Part shown: positions 1-6,174 of the stretch, in pieces
Numbering within the stretch: the first letter of the stretch is position 1
How the letters are laid out: every line of letters begins with the position of its first letter
Assembly (NCBI GenBank): GCA_015494005.1
Contig: WGCB01000140.1
Coordinates: forward strand, 1-6,232
Length of the DNA stretch: 6,232 nucleotides
Source of the DNA: Caldilineaceae bacterium
GTDB taxonomy: Bacteria; Chloroflexota; Anaerolineae; Caldilineales; Caldilineaceae
Direction: 5' to 3'
Notes under the pieces: generated by a model
What the model saw: the letters and a program-made list of their open reading frames with translations, nothing else
Databases searched by the model: none
Told to the model about the DNA's origin: nothing
Made by a program: the position numbers and the translations under genes

Positions 1-1128
1 CTCCAGGACGTCCACCCCCTGGCCGTCCAATTGACGCAGGAAGCGTCCCATTCGTTCCGCCAGGTCCACGAAGGGGATCAGCGCCTCCAGGTCCTTGGGA
101 GGGATGATGGGCGCGTTCACCGCGTAGCGGGCCGGCCGCCCCTGGAGCACGTCCAGGACCTGGGCGGCCACGTCCGCGGCCACTTTCTCCTGGGCCTCCA
201 CCGTGCTGCCCCCCAGGTGGGGCGTGAGGATGATCCCAGGATGGCCCAGCAGCGGACTGTCCGGGGGCAGGGGCTCCTGCTCGAAGACGTCCAGGGCCGC
301 GCCGGCCAGGCGCCCTTCCTCCAAGGCGGCCACCAGGGCGGCCTCGTCCACCACCCCGCCCCGGGAGACGTTGAGCAGACGGGCGCCGGGCTTCATCTGG
401 GCCAGCCGCTCCCGGTCCATCAGATGCCGGGTCTCCTCGGTCAGGGGCACGTGCAGGGTGACGAAATCCGCCTGGCCTAGGAGCGTCTCCAGCGTCACCA
501 GCTCCACCCCTCGCTGGGCCGCGAACTCCGGCGTCACGTAGGGGTCGTAGGCCAGAACGCGCATACCCAGCCCTTGGGCTCGCTGGGCCACCTCCTGGGC
601 GATGCGACCGAAGCCGATGATGCCCAGCACCTTGTCCCGCACTTCCACCCCCAGGAAGCGGCTGCGCTGCCACTGGCCCGCCCGCACGTGCCGGTCCGCC
701 TGGGGGATCCGCCGGGCCAGGGCCATGAGCAGGGCGATGGTGTGCTCCGCGGCGGCCACCACGTTGCCCGTGGGGGCGTTCACCACCACGATGCCGGCCT
801 GGGTGGCGGCCTGGATGTCGATGTTGTCCACGCCCACCCCGGCCCGGGCGATCACCTGGAGCTGCCGCCCCGCAGCGATGAGCTCCCGGGTCACCTGGGT
901 GCCGCTGCGCACCAGCAGGGCGTGGTAGTCCGGGATGGCGGCCCGCAGCTCCTCCGGGGAGAGGCCCGGGCGCACATCCACCTGGACGTCCGGCGCGGCC
1001 CGCAGGGGGGCCAGCCCTCGCTCCGAGAGGGGGTCACTGACCAGCACCCGGAAACGAGGCCGCTGGCGGCCGTTGCGTCCGGCATGGGTCGGTTCGGGTT
1101 GCAGGGTTTCGGGGGATTGTTTGGTCAT
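1..1128 (-). CDS. serA: D-3-phosphoglycerate dehydrogenase, 3' end cut off by the window edge
   Basis: This enzyme oxidises 3-phosphoglycerate to 3-phosphohydroxypyruvate with NAD, the first committed step of phosphorylated serine synthesis in the cytoplasm. The 376 visible codons stay open to base 1. The substrate-binding part carries ARAGVGVDNID (residues 94-104). The Rossmann fold has a dinucleotide loop GFGRIA (172-177), with Ala where the third Gly is usual. The catalytic set follows: Arg256 in NVSRGGVVDE, Glu285 in DVFEQEP, and His304 in LTPHLGGST. Their spacing matches known PGDHs. Residues from about 338 (NAPIIPP onward) look like the start of an intervening regulatory domain, so a long form of about 520-530 residues, probably ending in an ACT domain, is expected; that part lies outside the window. 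The ATG at 1128 is the only plausible start nearby, but it has no clear Shine-Dalgarno and adds about 25 Q/P/R-rich residues before the usual beginning. It starts 41 nt after argS. Related 2-hydroxyacid dehydrogenases are less likely given the length and motif set. Confidence 0.95.
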   Translation of the reverse strand, partial: MTKQSPETLQPEPTHAGRNGRQRPRFRVLVSDPLSERGLAPLRAAPDVQVDVRPGLSPEELRAAIPDYHALLVRSGTQVTRELIAAGRQLQVIARAGVGVDNIDIQAATQAGIVVVNAPTGNVVAAAEHTIALLMALARRIPQADRHVRAGQWQRSRFLGVEVRDKVLGIIGFGRIAQEVAQRAQGLGMRVLAYDPYVTPEFAAQRGVELVTLETLLGQADFVTLHVPLTEETRHLMDRERLAQMKPGARLLNVSRGGVVDEAALVAALEEGRLAGAALDVFEQEPLPPDSPLLGHPGIILTPHLGGSTVEAQEKVAADVAAQVLDVLQGRPARYAVNAPIIPPKDLEALIPFVDLAERMGRFLRQLDGQGVDVLE

Positions 1129-1169
1129 GGTCGTCGGTGTCGTTGTTCGTCTCTCGGGCCCTGGATGGG

Positions 1170-2873
1170 CTACATGCTCTCCGGCGCGGACATGCCCATC
1201 AGCGAGAGGACCCGGGCCAGGACCGTGCGAGCTGCCAGGGAGAGGAGCAGGCGGGCCTGGCTCAAAGGCACGTTGCTCGCGTCCACCACCTTGCAGTCCC
1301 GGTAAAAGAGGTTGAAGGTCCGGGCCAGCTCCATGGCGTAGTGGGTCAGGTTGTGGGGCGAGAGCTTGTCCACCGCGAAGTCGATCTGGTCCTCCAGCTC
1401 CAGCATCTTGCGGATCAGTGTGAGCTCCGCGGGGTGGGTCAGCAGCTTCAGCACCTCCGGATCGGCCTGGTCGGCCAGCGCGTCCGGATGGAAGCCCAGC
1501 TCCTGGGCCCGGCGCAGGATGGAGCAGATGCGGGCGTGGCTGTACTGGACGTAGTAGACCGGGTTCTCGTTGTTCTGAGCCACGGCCAGGCTCAGGTCGA
1601 ACTCGATGGCGCTCTCCGGGCTGCGGGTCAGGAGCATGAAGCGCACCGAGTCGGGCCCCACCTCCTGCACCACCTCCCGCAGGGTGACGAACTCCCCGGC
1701 CCGCTTGCTCATCTTCACCTCCTGGCCGCCCCGCATGAGCTTGACCAGGTTGTAGAGCAGGATGATCAGCCGCTCCGGGTCCAGGCCCAGGGCCATCATC
1801 ACGGCCTTCATCCGGGGCACGTGGCCCTGGTGATCCACGGCCCAGACGTCCACCACCGTGTCGAACTTGCGGCGGATGAACTTGTCGTAGTGGTAGGCGA
1901 TGTCGCTGGCGAAGTAGGTGGGCAGGCCATTGGAGCGGATCACCACCTCGTCTTTCTCGTTGCCCGGGTACTTGCTGGCCCGAAACCAGAGGGCCCCGTC
2001 CTTCTCCACGATGTCCCCCTGCTCGCGCAGCAGCTCCAGGACCTGCTCCACCAGCCCCTCGTCGTAGAGACTCTGCTCGCTGAACCAGTTGTCGAAGCGG
2101 ACGCCGATGAGGGCCAGCTCGTCCTCCAGGTCCGCCAGGACGATCTCCCGGGCCAGGGGCTTCAGGGCCTGGAGGGCCTCCGCTCGGGGCATCTGGGCGA
2201 AACGCTCCCCTTCCCGCTCCAGGAGCTGGCGGGCGTAGTCCACGACGTAGCTTCCCTGGTAGCCTCCTTCCGGCAGGGGCTCGTCCCGTCCCAGGAGCTG
2301 GAGGTAGCGGGCGTAGAGGGTCTCCACGAAGAGCTGGAACTGGGTCCCCGCGTCGTTGACGTAGAACTCCCGCTGCACGTCGTAGCTGGCCGCCTCCAGC
2401 ACGTTGCTCAGGGAATCCCCCAGGACCGCGTTCCGGGCCCCGCCGAAGTGCAGAGGCCCCGTGGGGTTGGCGCTGACGAACTCCACCTGCCAGCGCTGCC
2501 CCTTGCCCCGGTCGATCCGGCCGAAATCCGACCCGGCCTGGATGATGGTCCGCACCTGCTCCTGGAGCCAGGTGTCGGAGAGGCGCAGGTTGATGAAGCC
2601 CGGGCCGGCCAGCTCCACCGCGCCGATCATGCCGTTCTGGGGGATGTGGTCGGCGATGGCCTGGCCGATCTGCCGGGGGTTGACCTTCTCGCCCGTGGCC
2701 TTCTTCACCGCGGAGGCCAGGACCAGGGCCACGTTGCTGCTGTAGTCCCCGTGGGAGGCCTGTTTGGGCCGCATGATCTCCGGCTCCGGGATGGGCACCG
2801 GGGGCAGGACGTGGTCCGCTTCCGCGGCCTGGACGGCCTGGATGAGAATGTCCTTCACTTGCTCGCGTAGCAT
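1170..2873 (-). CDS. argS: Arginyl-tRNA synthetase (class I)
   Basis: This cytoplasmic enzyme charges tRNA-Arg with arginine using ATP. The 567-residue length is normal for bacterial ArgRS and both ends look native. Residues 1 to about 110 form the N-terminal additional domain that contacts the tRNA D-loop, with HGDYSSNVALVLA at 41-53. The catalytic Rossmann fold begins with VEFVSANPTGPLHFGG (130-145); here the class I HIGH signature is HFGG, with Gly in place of the final His. The second signature is canonical KMSKRAGEFVTL (387-398). The DALR-type anticodon-binding domain begins around QYSHARICSILR (443-454), and the protein ends LMGMSAPESM, typical of the family. The ATG at 2873 is supported by a GGTGA ribosome binding site 7 nt upstream. 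It lies 44 nt after polA and 41 nt before serA on the same strand with no terminator between, so co-transcription is likely. Identity is essentially certain; HFGG is the only departure noted. Confidence 0.98.
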   Translation of the reverse strand: MLREQVKDILIQAVQAAEADHVLPPVPIPEPEIMRPKQASHGDYSSNVALVLASAVKKATGEKVNPRQIGQAIADHIPQNGMIGAVELAGPGFINLRLSDTWLQEQVRTIIQAGSDFGRIDRGKGQRWQVEFVSANPTGPLHFGGARNAVLGDSLSNVLEAASYDVQREFYVNDAGTQFQLFVETLYARYLQLLGRDEPLPEGGYQGSYVVDYARQLLEREGERFAQMPRAEALQALKPLAREIVLADLEDELALIGVRFDNWFSEQSLYDEGLVEQVLELLREQGDIVEKDGALWFRASKYPGNEKDEVVIRSNGLPTYFASDIAYHYDKFIRRKFDTVVDVWAVDHQGHVPRMKAVMMALGLDPERLIILLYNLVKLMRGGQEVKMSKRAGEFVTLREVVQEVGPDSVRFMLLTRSPESAIEFDLSLAVAQNNENPVYYVQYSHARICSILRRAQELGFHPDALADQADPEVLKLLTHPAELTLIRKMLELEDQIDFAVDKLSPHNLTHYAMELARTFNLFYRDCKVVDASNVPLSQARLLLSLAARTVLARVLSLMGMSAPESM

Positions 2874-2880
2874 GTCGTCG

Positions 2881-2885
2881 TCACC
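2881..2885 (-). promoter_or_regulatory. Ribosome binding site of argS
   Basis: The minus strand reads GGTGA, complementary to UCACC near the 3' end of 16S rRNA, with a 7-nt spacer to the ATG at 2873. It supports that start and implies that argS is translated independently of polA, which ends 44 nt before it. Confidence 0.6.
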
Positions 2886-2917
2886 GTTCGCTTTCTGCGT
2901 TTCGTGCCGGGGAAGAA

Positions 2918-5728
2918 TCAGACCGTCTCCATGTCCAGCCAGTTGGGACCAATCTCCACGTCCACTTTCAAGGGCACCTCCAGCTGGTAGGCCCCCTCCA
3001 TGACCTCCCGCACCAGGGCCGCCACCGGGGCCCGCTCCGCCTCGGGCAGCTCCAGGACCAGCTCGTCGTGCACCTGGAGGAGCATCCGGGCCTGGTAGCC
3101 CTCCTCCTGCAGGCGCCGGTGCAGGCGGATCATGGCGATCTTGATGATGTCCGCCGCGGAGCCCTGGATGGGGGCGTTGATGGCCGCCCGCTCGATGGCC
3201 TGGCGCTGGTTGTAGGGCAGGCGCGGGTTCTGCAGCTCGGGGAAGAAGCGCTTGCGGCCCAGCAAGGTCTGCACGTAGCCCAGCTCGTTGGCCTGTTGGA
3301 TGGTGCGGGTGATGTACTCCCGCACCTTGGGATAGGTCTCGAAGTATTGGTCCAGGAACTGCTGGGCCTCGGGCGGGCTCATGTCCGTGCGCACGCTCAG
3401 GCCGTAGGCGCTCACCCCGTAGATGGTGGCGAAGTTGATGGTCTTGGCCAGGGCCCGCATCTCCCGGGTCACCTGCTCCACGGGCACCTTGAACAGCTTG
3501 GCCGCAGTGGCCTTGTGGATGTCCAGCCCCTGGCGGAAGGCCTCCAGCAGGCCCGGCTCCTGGGCCACGTGGGCCAGGATGCGCAGCTCCACCTGGCTGT
3601 AGTCCGCGGCCAGGAGCTGCCAGCCAGGTGGGGCGATGAAGGCCCGCCGGATCTGCCGCCCCAGCTCCGTGCGGATGGGGATGTTCTGCAGGTTGGGGTC
3701 GCTGCTACTCAGGCGGCCCGTGGAGGTGCCCGTCTGGTTGAAGCTGGTGTGCAGCCGCTTGGTCTCCGGGTTGACCAGGGCAGGCAGGGCATCCACGTAA
3801 GTGCCCCGCAGCTTCTCCAGCTGCCGGTGCTCGAAGATGAGCTCCAGCACCTCCTGCTGGGTGGCGCTGAGTTTCGTGGTGTCCACGCTCAGCTTCTCCA
3901 GCTCGCTCACCGCGGTGCTGTAGAAGCCGGAGCGGGTCTTGCGCAGCCCCTTGGTGGGGAAGGCCAGCTCGCCGAAGAGCACCTGGCTCAGCTGCTGGGT
4001 GCTGCGCAGGTTGAAGGGATGGCCCACGATCTGGAAGAGGCGCTCCTCGATCTCCCGCAGGCGCTGGGCCAGCTGGCCCGAGAGGTTGGCCAGGTACTCC
4101 GTGTCCAGGAGGATGCCAGCCATCTCCATGTCCGCCAGGACGGGCAACAGGGGCAGCTCCAGGTTGACGTAGAGGTCCCACATGCCCTCCTCCTGGAGCC
4201 GGGGGGCCAGCACGTCGTAGAGCTGGAGCACCGCGTCCACGTCCGCGCCGCAGTAGAGGGCCACGTCCTGGATGGGCACCTTGTCCATGGTGATCTGCTT
4301 GCGTCCGCTGCCGATGAGGGACTTGAGCTCGGTCATCACCCAGCCCAGCTCCAGGTTGGCCTGGCTCTTCAGGTTCAGGGCCCGGCTGGCCGGGTCCAGG
4401 AGCCAGGCCATGATCATGGTGTCGTGGAGCTGTCCCTGGACCTCCAGGCCGTGGCGGCGGCAGACGATGAGGTCGTACTTGGTGTTGTGGGCCAGCTTGG
4501 GCTTGTCCGGGTCCTGGAAGACGGGCTGGATGGCCTCCCGCACATGCGCCCAGGCCAGCTGCTGGCCGTCCTGGTGGTCCACAGGCAGGTAGACCGCCTC
4601 GCCCTTCTGCCAGGCCAGGCCCAGCCCCACCAACCGGGCCCGCATGGCGCTGGTGCTGGTGGTCTCCACGTCGAAGCTCACCCGCTCCGCCTGGGCCAGG
4701 GCCTGGACCGCCTCCCGGAGCTCCTGGTCCTGGTGGATGACCTTGTAGCCGGTCGCCTGCTCCGGGCCGCCCAGGGCCACGGCTCCGCCCCCCTCCGGCC
4801 CGAAGAGGGAGAGCTGGCCGCTCCCCGCTCCGTTGCCGCCCGGTTCGGCTGGCACCGCTTCCCCCAGCTGAGAGAGCTCCCGGAGCAGGCTGCGGAACTC
4901 CAGCTCCTCGAAGAGGCGGCGGACGGCCTCCGGATCGTAGCCCTGCCAGCGCAGGGACTCCAGATCCACGTCCAGGGGCAGGTCGGTGATGATGGTGACC
5001 AGCTTCTTGTTGCGCAGGACCTGCTCCTTGTAGGCCAGGAGGTTGGCCCGGGTCTTGGGCCCGCCGATCTCGTCGATGTGGGCGTAGAGGTTCTCGATGG
5101 TGCCGTACTTTTTCAGGAGCTTGATGGCCGTCTTCTCGCCGATGCCTGGCACGCCGGGGATGTTGTCCGAGGGATCCCCCACCAGGGCCTTCATGTCGAT
5201 GAACTGCTGGGGCGTCAGGCCGTAGCGTTCGTAGACCTCCTCCGGCCCGTAGGGGATGGTCCGGGGATTGGGGCCCCCGCTGGTGTAGAGGATCTTGATG
5301 TGGTCGTCCACCAGCTGGAACATGTCCCGGTCCCCGGTGAGGATGAGCACATCGAAGCCCTGGTCCGCGGCCTTGCGGGCCAGGGTGCCCAGCACGTCGT
5401 CGGCCTCGTAGTTGTCGTAGGTGATGATGGGGATGTTGAAGGCCTTCAGGAGCTCCTCGATGCGGCTCATCTGGTCGTGCATCTCGTCGGGCATGCGCTC
5501 CCGGGTGGCCTTGTACTCGGGGAACTCCCGATGGCGCCAGGTCTCGCCCACGTCGAAGGCCACGCCGATGTACTCCGGCCGGTACTCCTTGATCACGCTG
5601 AGCAGCTTGCGCGCGAAGCCGAAGACCGCGGTGGTGAGCTCACCGCGCCGGGTCATCAGGGGAGTTTTCAGGCCGAAGAAGGCCCGATAGGCCTGGGAAT
5701 GGCCATCGACGAGAAGCAATGTGGGCAT
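2918..5728 (-). CDS. polA: DNA polymerase I (5' nuclease, proofreading exonuclease, family A polymerase)
   Basis: This enzyme fills gaps, removes Okazaki primers and acts in excision repair. At 936 residues it is full length (E. coli Pol I has 928). The 5' nuclease domain (1 to about 290) has Asp8, YEADD (107-111), TGDRD (131-135) and the helix-hairpin-helix stretch GDPSDNIPGVPGIGEKTA (184-201). A Gly/Pro/Ala linker (about 290-326) holds QLSLF (305-309). The 3'-5' exonuclease domain keeps every metal-binding motif: DVE (353-355), NTKYD (415-419) and YCGAD (492-496), so proofreading is predicted active, unlike in Taq. The polymerase domain has TSTGRLSS (668-675), motif A DYSQVELR (709-716), motif B with Arg758, Lys762, Phe766 and Tyr770, and motif C QVHDE (885-889). 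Ala767 follows Phe766 where Gly is common. Phe766 matches the E. coli residue that favours dNTPs over ddNTPs. The ATG at 5728 gives the standard N-terminus MPTLLLVDGH. It lies 86 nt after the small gene and 44 nt before argS. Confidence 0.99.
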   Translation of the reverse strand: MPTLLLVDGHSQAYRAFFGLKTPLMTRRGELTTAVFGFARKLLSVIKEYRPEYIGVAFDVGETWRHREFPEYKATRERMPDEMHDQMSRIEELLKAFNIPIITYDNYEADDVLGTLARKAADQGFDVLILTGDRDMFQLVDDHIKILYTSGGPNPRTIPYGPEEVYERYGLTPQQFIDMKALVGDPSDNIPGVPGIGEKTAIKLLKKYGTIENLYAHIDEIGGPKTRANLLAYKEQVLRNKKLVTIITDLPLDVDLESLRWQGYDPEAVRRLFEELEFRSLLRELSQLGEAVPAEPGGNGAGSGQLSLFGPEGGGAVALGGPEQATGYKVIHQDQELREAVQALAQAERVSFDVETTSTSAMRARLVGLGLAWQKGEAVYLPVDHQDGQQLAWAHVREAIQPVFQDPDKPKLAHNTKYDLIVCRRHGLEVQGQLHDTMIMAWLLDPASRALNLKSQANLELGWVMTELKSLIGSGRKQITMDKVPIQDVALYCGADVDAVLQLYDVLAPRLQEEGMWDLYVNLELPLLPVLADMEMAGILLDTEYLANLSGQLAQRLREIEERLFQIVGHPFNLRSTQQLSQVLFGELAFPTKGLRKTRSGFYSTAVSELEKLSVDTTKLSATQQEVLELIFEHRQLEKLRGTYVDALPALVNPETKRLHTSFNQTGTSTGRLSSSDPNLQNIPIRTELGRQIRRAFIAPPGWQLLAADYSQVELRILAHVAQEPGLLEAFRQGLDIHKATAAKLFKVPVEQVTREMRALAKTINFATIYGVSAYGLSVRTDMSPPEAQQFLDQYFETYPKVREYITRTIQQANELGYVQTLLGRKRFFPELQNPRLPYNQRQAIERAAINAPIQGSAADIIKIAMIRLHRRLQEEGYQARMLLQVHDELVLELPEAERAPVAALVREVMEGAYQLEVPLKVDVEIGPNWLDMETV
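4802..4816 (-). other. Putative beta-clamp-binding pentapeptide in the Pol I linker
   Basis: These 15 bases encode QLSLF, residues 305-309 of DNA polymerase I, in the low-complexity Gly/Pro/Ala linker between the 5' nuclease and exonuclease domains. The sequence equals the QL(S/D)LF consensus established for bacterial proteins that bind the sliding clamp DnaN. A flexible, exposed linker is a fitting site for such a peptide. That it binds the clamp here is inferred from the motif only. Confidence 0.55.
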
Positions 5729-5733
5729 CGTGA

Positions 5734-5737
5734 CACC
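5734..5737 (-). promoter_or_regulatory. Weak ribosome binding site of polA
   Basis: The minus strand reads GGTG with a 5-nt spacer to the ATG at 5728, a partial match to the anti-Shine-Dalgarno. It is weaker than the GGAGG of the small gene upstream, which suggests modest translation of polA. A chance match of this length is possible. Confidence 0.35.
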
Positions 5738-5748
5738 GAACTTGGCTA

Positions 5749-5767
5749 GGGCTGCCAGTCGCAGCCC
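5749..5767 (-). promoter_or_regulatory. Perfect hairpin in the polA leader
   Basis: GGGCTGC and GCAGCCC form a perfect 7-bp stem (six G-C pairs) around a 5-nt loop. In the transcript it sits about 20 nt before the polA start codon and 47 nt after the small gene's stop codon. On the minus strand it is followed by TAGCCAAG and not by a run of T, so it is not a standard intrinsic terminator. It could be a pause or processing site or could limit ribosome access to polA; the role is inferred only from position. Confidence 0.5.
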
Positions 5768-5824
5768 GCTCTATTCTTCCGCCCCGCTCTGTTCTTCCAC
5801 TCTATTCGTCCACTCTATTCTTCT
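5768..5824 (-). repeat. Short purine-rich tandem repeat, four degenerate copies
   Basis: On the minus strand, four copies of a unit close to GGAAGAATAGAG occur with steps of 13, 13 and 18 nt. Their plus-strand starts are 5813, 5800, 5787 and 5769, and each differs from the consensus by one base or none. The first copy contains the last codons and the TAG stop of the small gene; the rest fill the gap to polA. The two copies nearest polA share a longer 16-bp unit with one mismatch (5765-5780 and 5783-5798). Slippage duplication of the gene's 3' end would produce this pattern. Confidence 0.75.
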
Positions 5825-6030
5825 ACCACAGCCAGCTCGCCCTGCTCCACCAGGGCCTGGATCTGGGGCAGGTCCAGGATGGAGCGCAGGGTGCGCATGC
5901 GCCGGCCCGCGTCCAGCCGGTAGCGGCCGGCCGGCAGGTCCAGGATGAAGTTCTTCCGGGACTGGTTCACCAGGACGATGACCTCCTTCGGGTCCTCCAT
6001 CCAGGTGTAGGAAACGCGCTTCTTGGCCAT
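5815..6030 (-). CDS. Hypothetical 71-residue protein at the head of the polA cluster
   Basis: I do not recognise a family. The predicted protein has a basic start (MAKKRVSYTW), a stretch QSRKNFILDLPAGRYRLDAG (23-42), an Arg-rich segment GRRMRTLRS, and an acidic end (GELAVVEE). It has about 12 Lys/Arg and 10 Asp/Glu, no Cys or His, no hydrophobic run long enough for a membrane segment, and no signal peptide, so it is probably a small soluble cytoplasmic protein. The ATG at 6030 is chosen because a perfect GGAGG lies 8 nt upstream and a strong promoter lies between this ATG and an in-frame ATG at 6198. A start at 6198 would put the first codons upstream of the promoter, and its extra 56 residues look non-coding. 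It precedes polA by 86 nt on the same strand. Its stop lies inside a tandem repeat. The ribosome binding site and promoter argue that it is real; its function is unknown. Confidence 0.75.
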   Translation of the reverse strand: MAKKRVSYTWMEDPKEVIVLVNQSRKNFILDLPAGRYRLDAGRRMRTLRSILDLPQIQALVEQGELAVVEE

Positions 6031-6139
6031 GGCTTCATCCTCCAACGTGGGAACGGGACGGTTCGACGCGGGCGGCGCGGATCCCAGCGACAGCCAGGCG
6101 CTCCCATTTGAGCGGAGGCCGCTTTGGTCCGCGACGCGC
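6031..6139 (-). other. Predicted 5' leader of about 109 nt
   Basis: This is the stretch between the inferred transcription start (about 6139, some 7 nt past the -10 box) and the small gene's ATG. It is GC-rich and holds a small hairpin, CGCTC and GAGCG around a 6-nt loop (6099-6114), plus the ribosome binding site. I see no recognised riboswitch, T-box or terminator. The start point is inferred from the promoter spacing. Confidence 0.45.
6039..6043 (-). promoter_or_regulatory. Strong ribosome binding site of the small gene
   Basis: The minus strand reads GGAGG with an 8-nt spacer to the ATG at 6030. It is the best Shine-Dalgarno sequence in the window and decides the start in favour of the 71-residue form over the upstream in-frame ATG at 6198. 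Confidence 0.85.
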
Positions 6140-6145
6140 CGCGTA

Positions 6146-6174
6146 ATTGTACTAACGCCGGGTGCTTTTGACAA
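6146..6174 (-). promoter_or_regulatory. Sigma70-type promoter for the small gene and polA cluster
   Basis: On the minus strand, TTGTCA (6174-6169) and TACAAT (6151-6146) each match the -35 and -10 consensus at five of six positions and are separated by exactly 17 bp, the optimal spacing. The local sequence is richer in A/T than its surroundings. It points towards the small gene and, with no clear terminator downstream, probably also drives polA, argS and serA. Transcription should begin near 6139. Confidence 0.8.

Noticed and set aside
31..1315. Several plus-strand frames of 100-240 codons across the serA region
   Set aside because: The minus strand carries a continuous phosphoglycerate dehydrogenase with all catalytic residues. 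The plus-strand frames overlap one another and show no recognisable domain.
1137..2870. A 577-codon open reading frame on the plus strand opposite argS
   Set aside because: It has the same low-information composition as the frame opposite polA and lies across a complete arginyl-tRNA synthetase. No ribosome binding site or promoter supports it.
3705..4181. A 158-codon minus-strand frame inside polA
   Set aside because: It is a different frame within the polymerase gene, rich in Gly, Pro, Ala and Arg, with no start signals. It is a by-product of high GC content.
3068..5749. An 893-codon open reading frame on the plus strand opposite polA
   Set aside because: The opposite strand encodes an unmistakable, complete DNA polymerase I. 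The plus-strand product is a monotonous mix of Gly, Leu, Val, His, Gln and Asp with no domain, which is typical of the complement of GC-rich coding sequence where stop codons are rare.
5749..5780. The hairpin before polA as an intrinsic terminator in either direction
   Set aside because: Neither strand has a T-run after the stem: TAGCCAAG follows on the minus strand and GCTCTATTC on the plus strand.
6168..6173. A perfect TTGACA on the plus strand as a divergent promoter
   Set aside because: Sixteen to eighteen bases downstream there is only G/C-rich sequence and no -10-like box. The match arises partly from overlap with the minus-strand -35 element.
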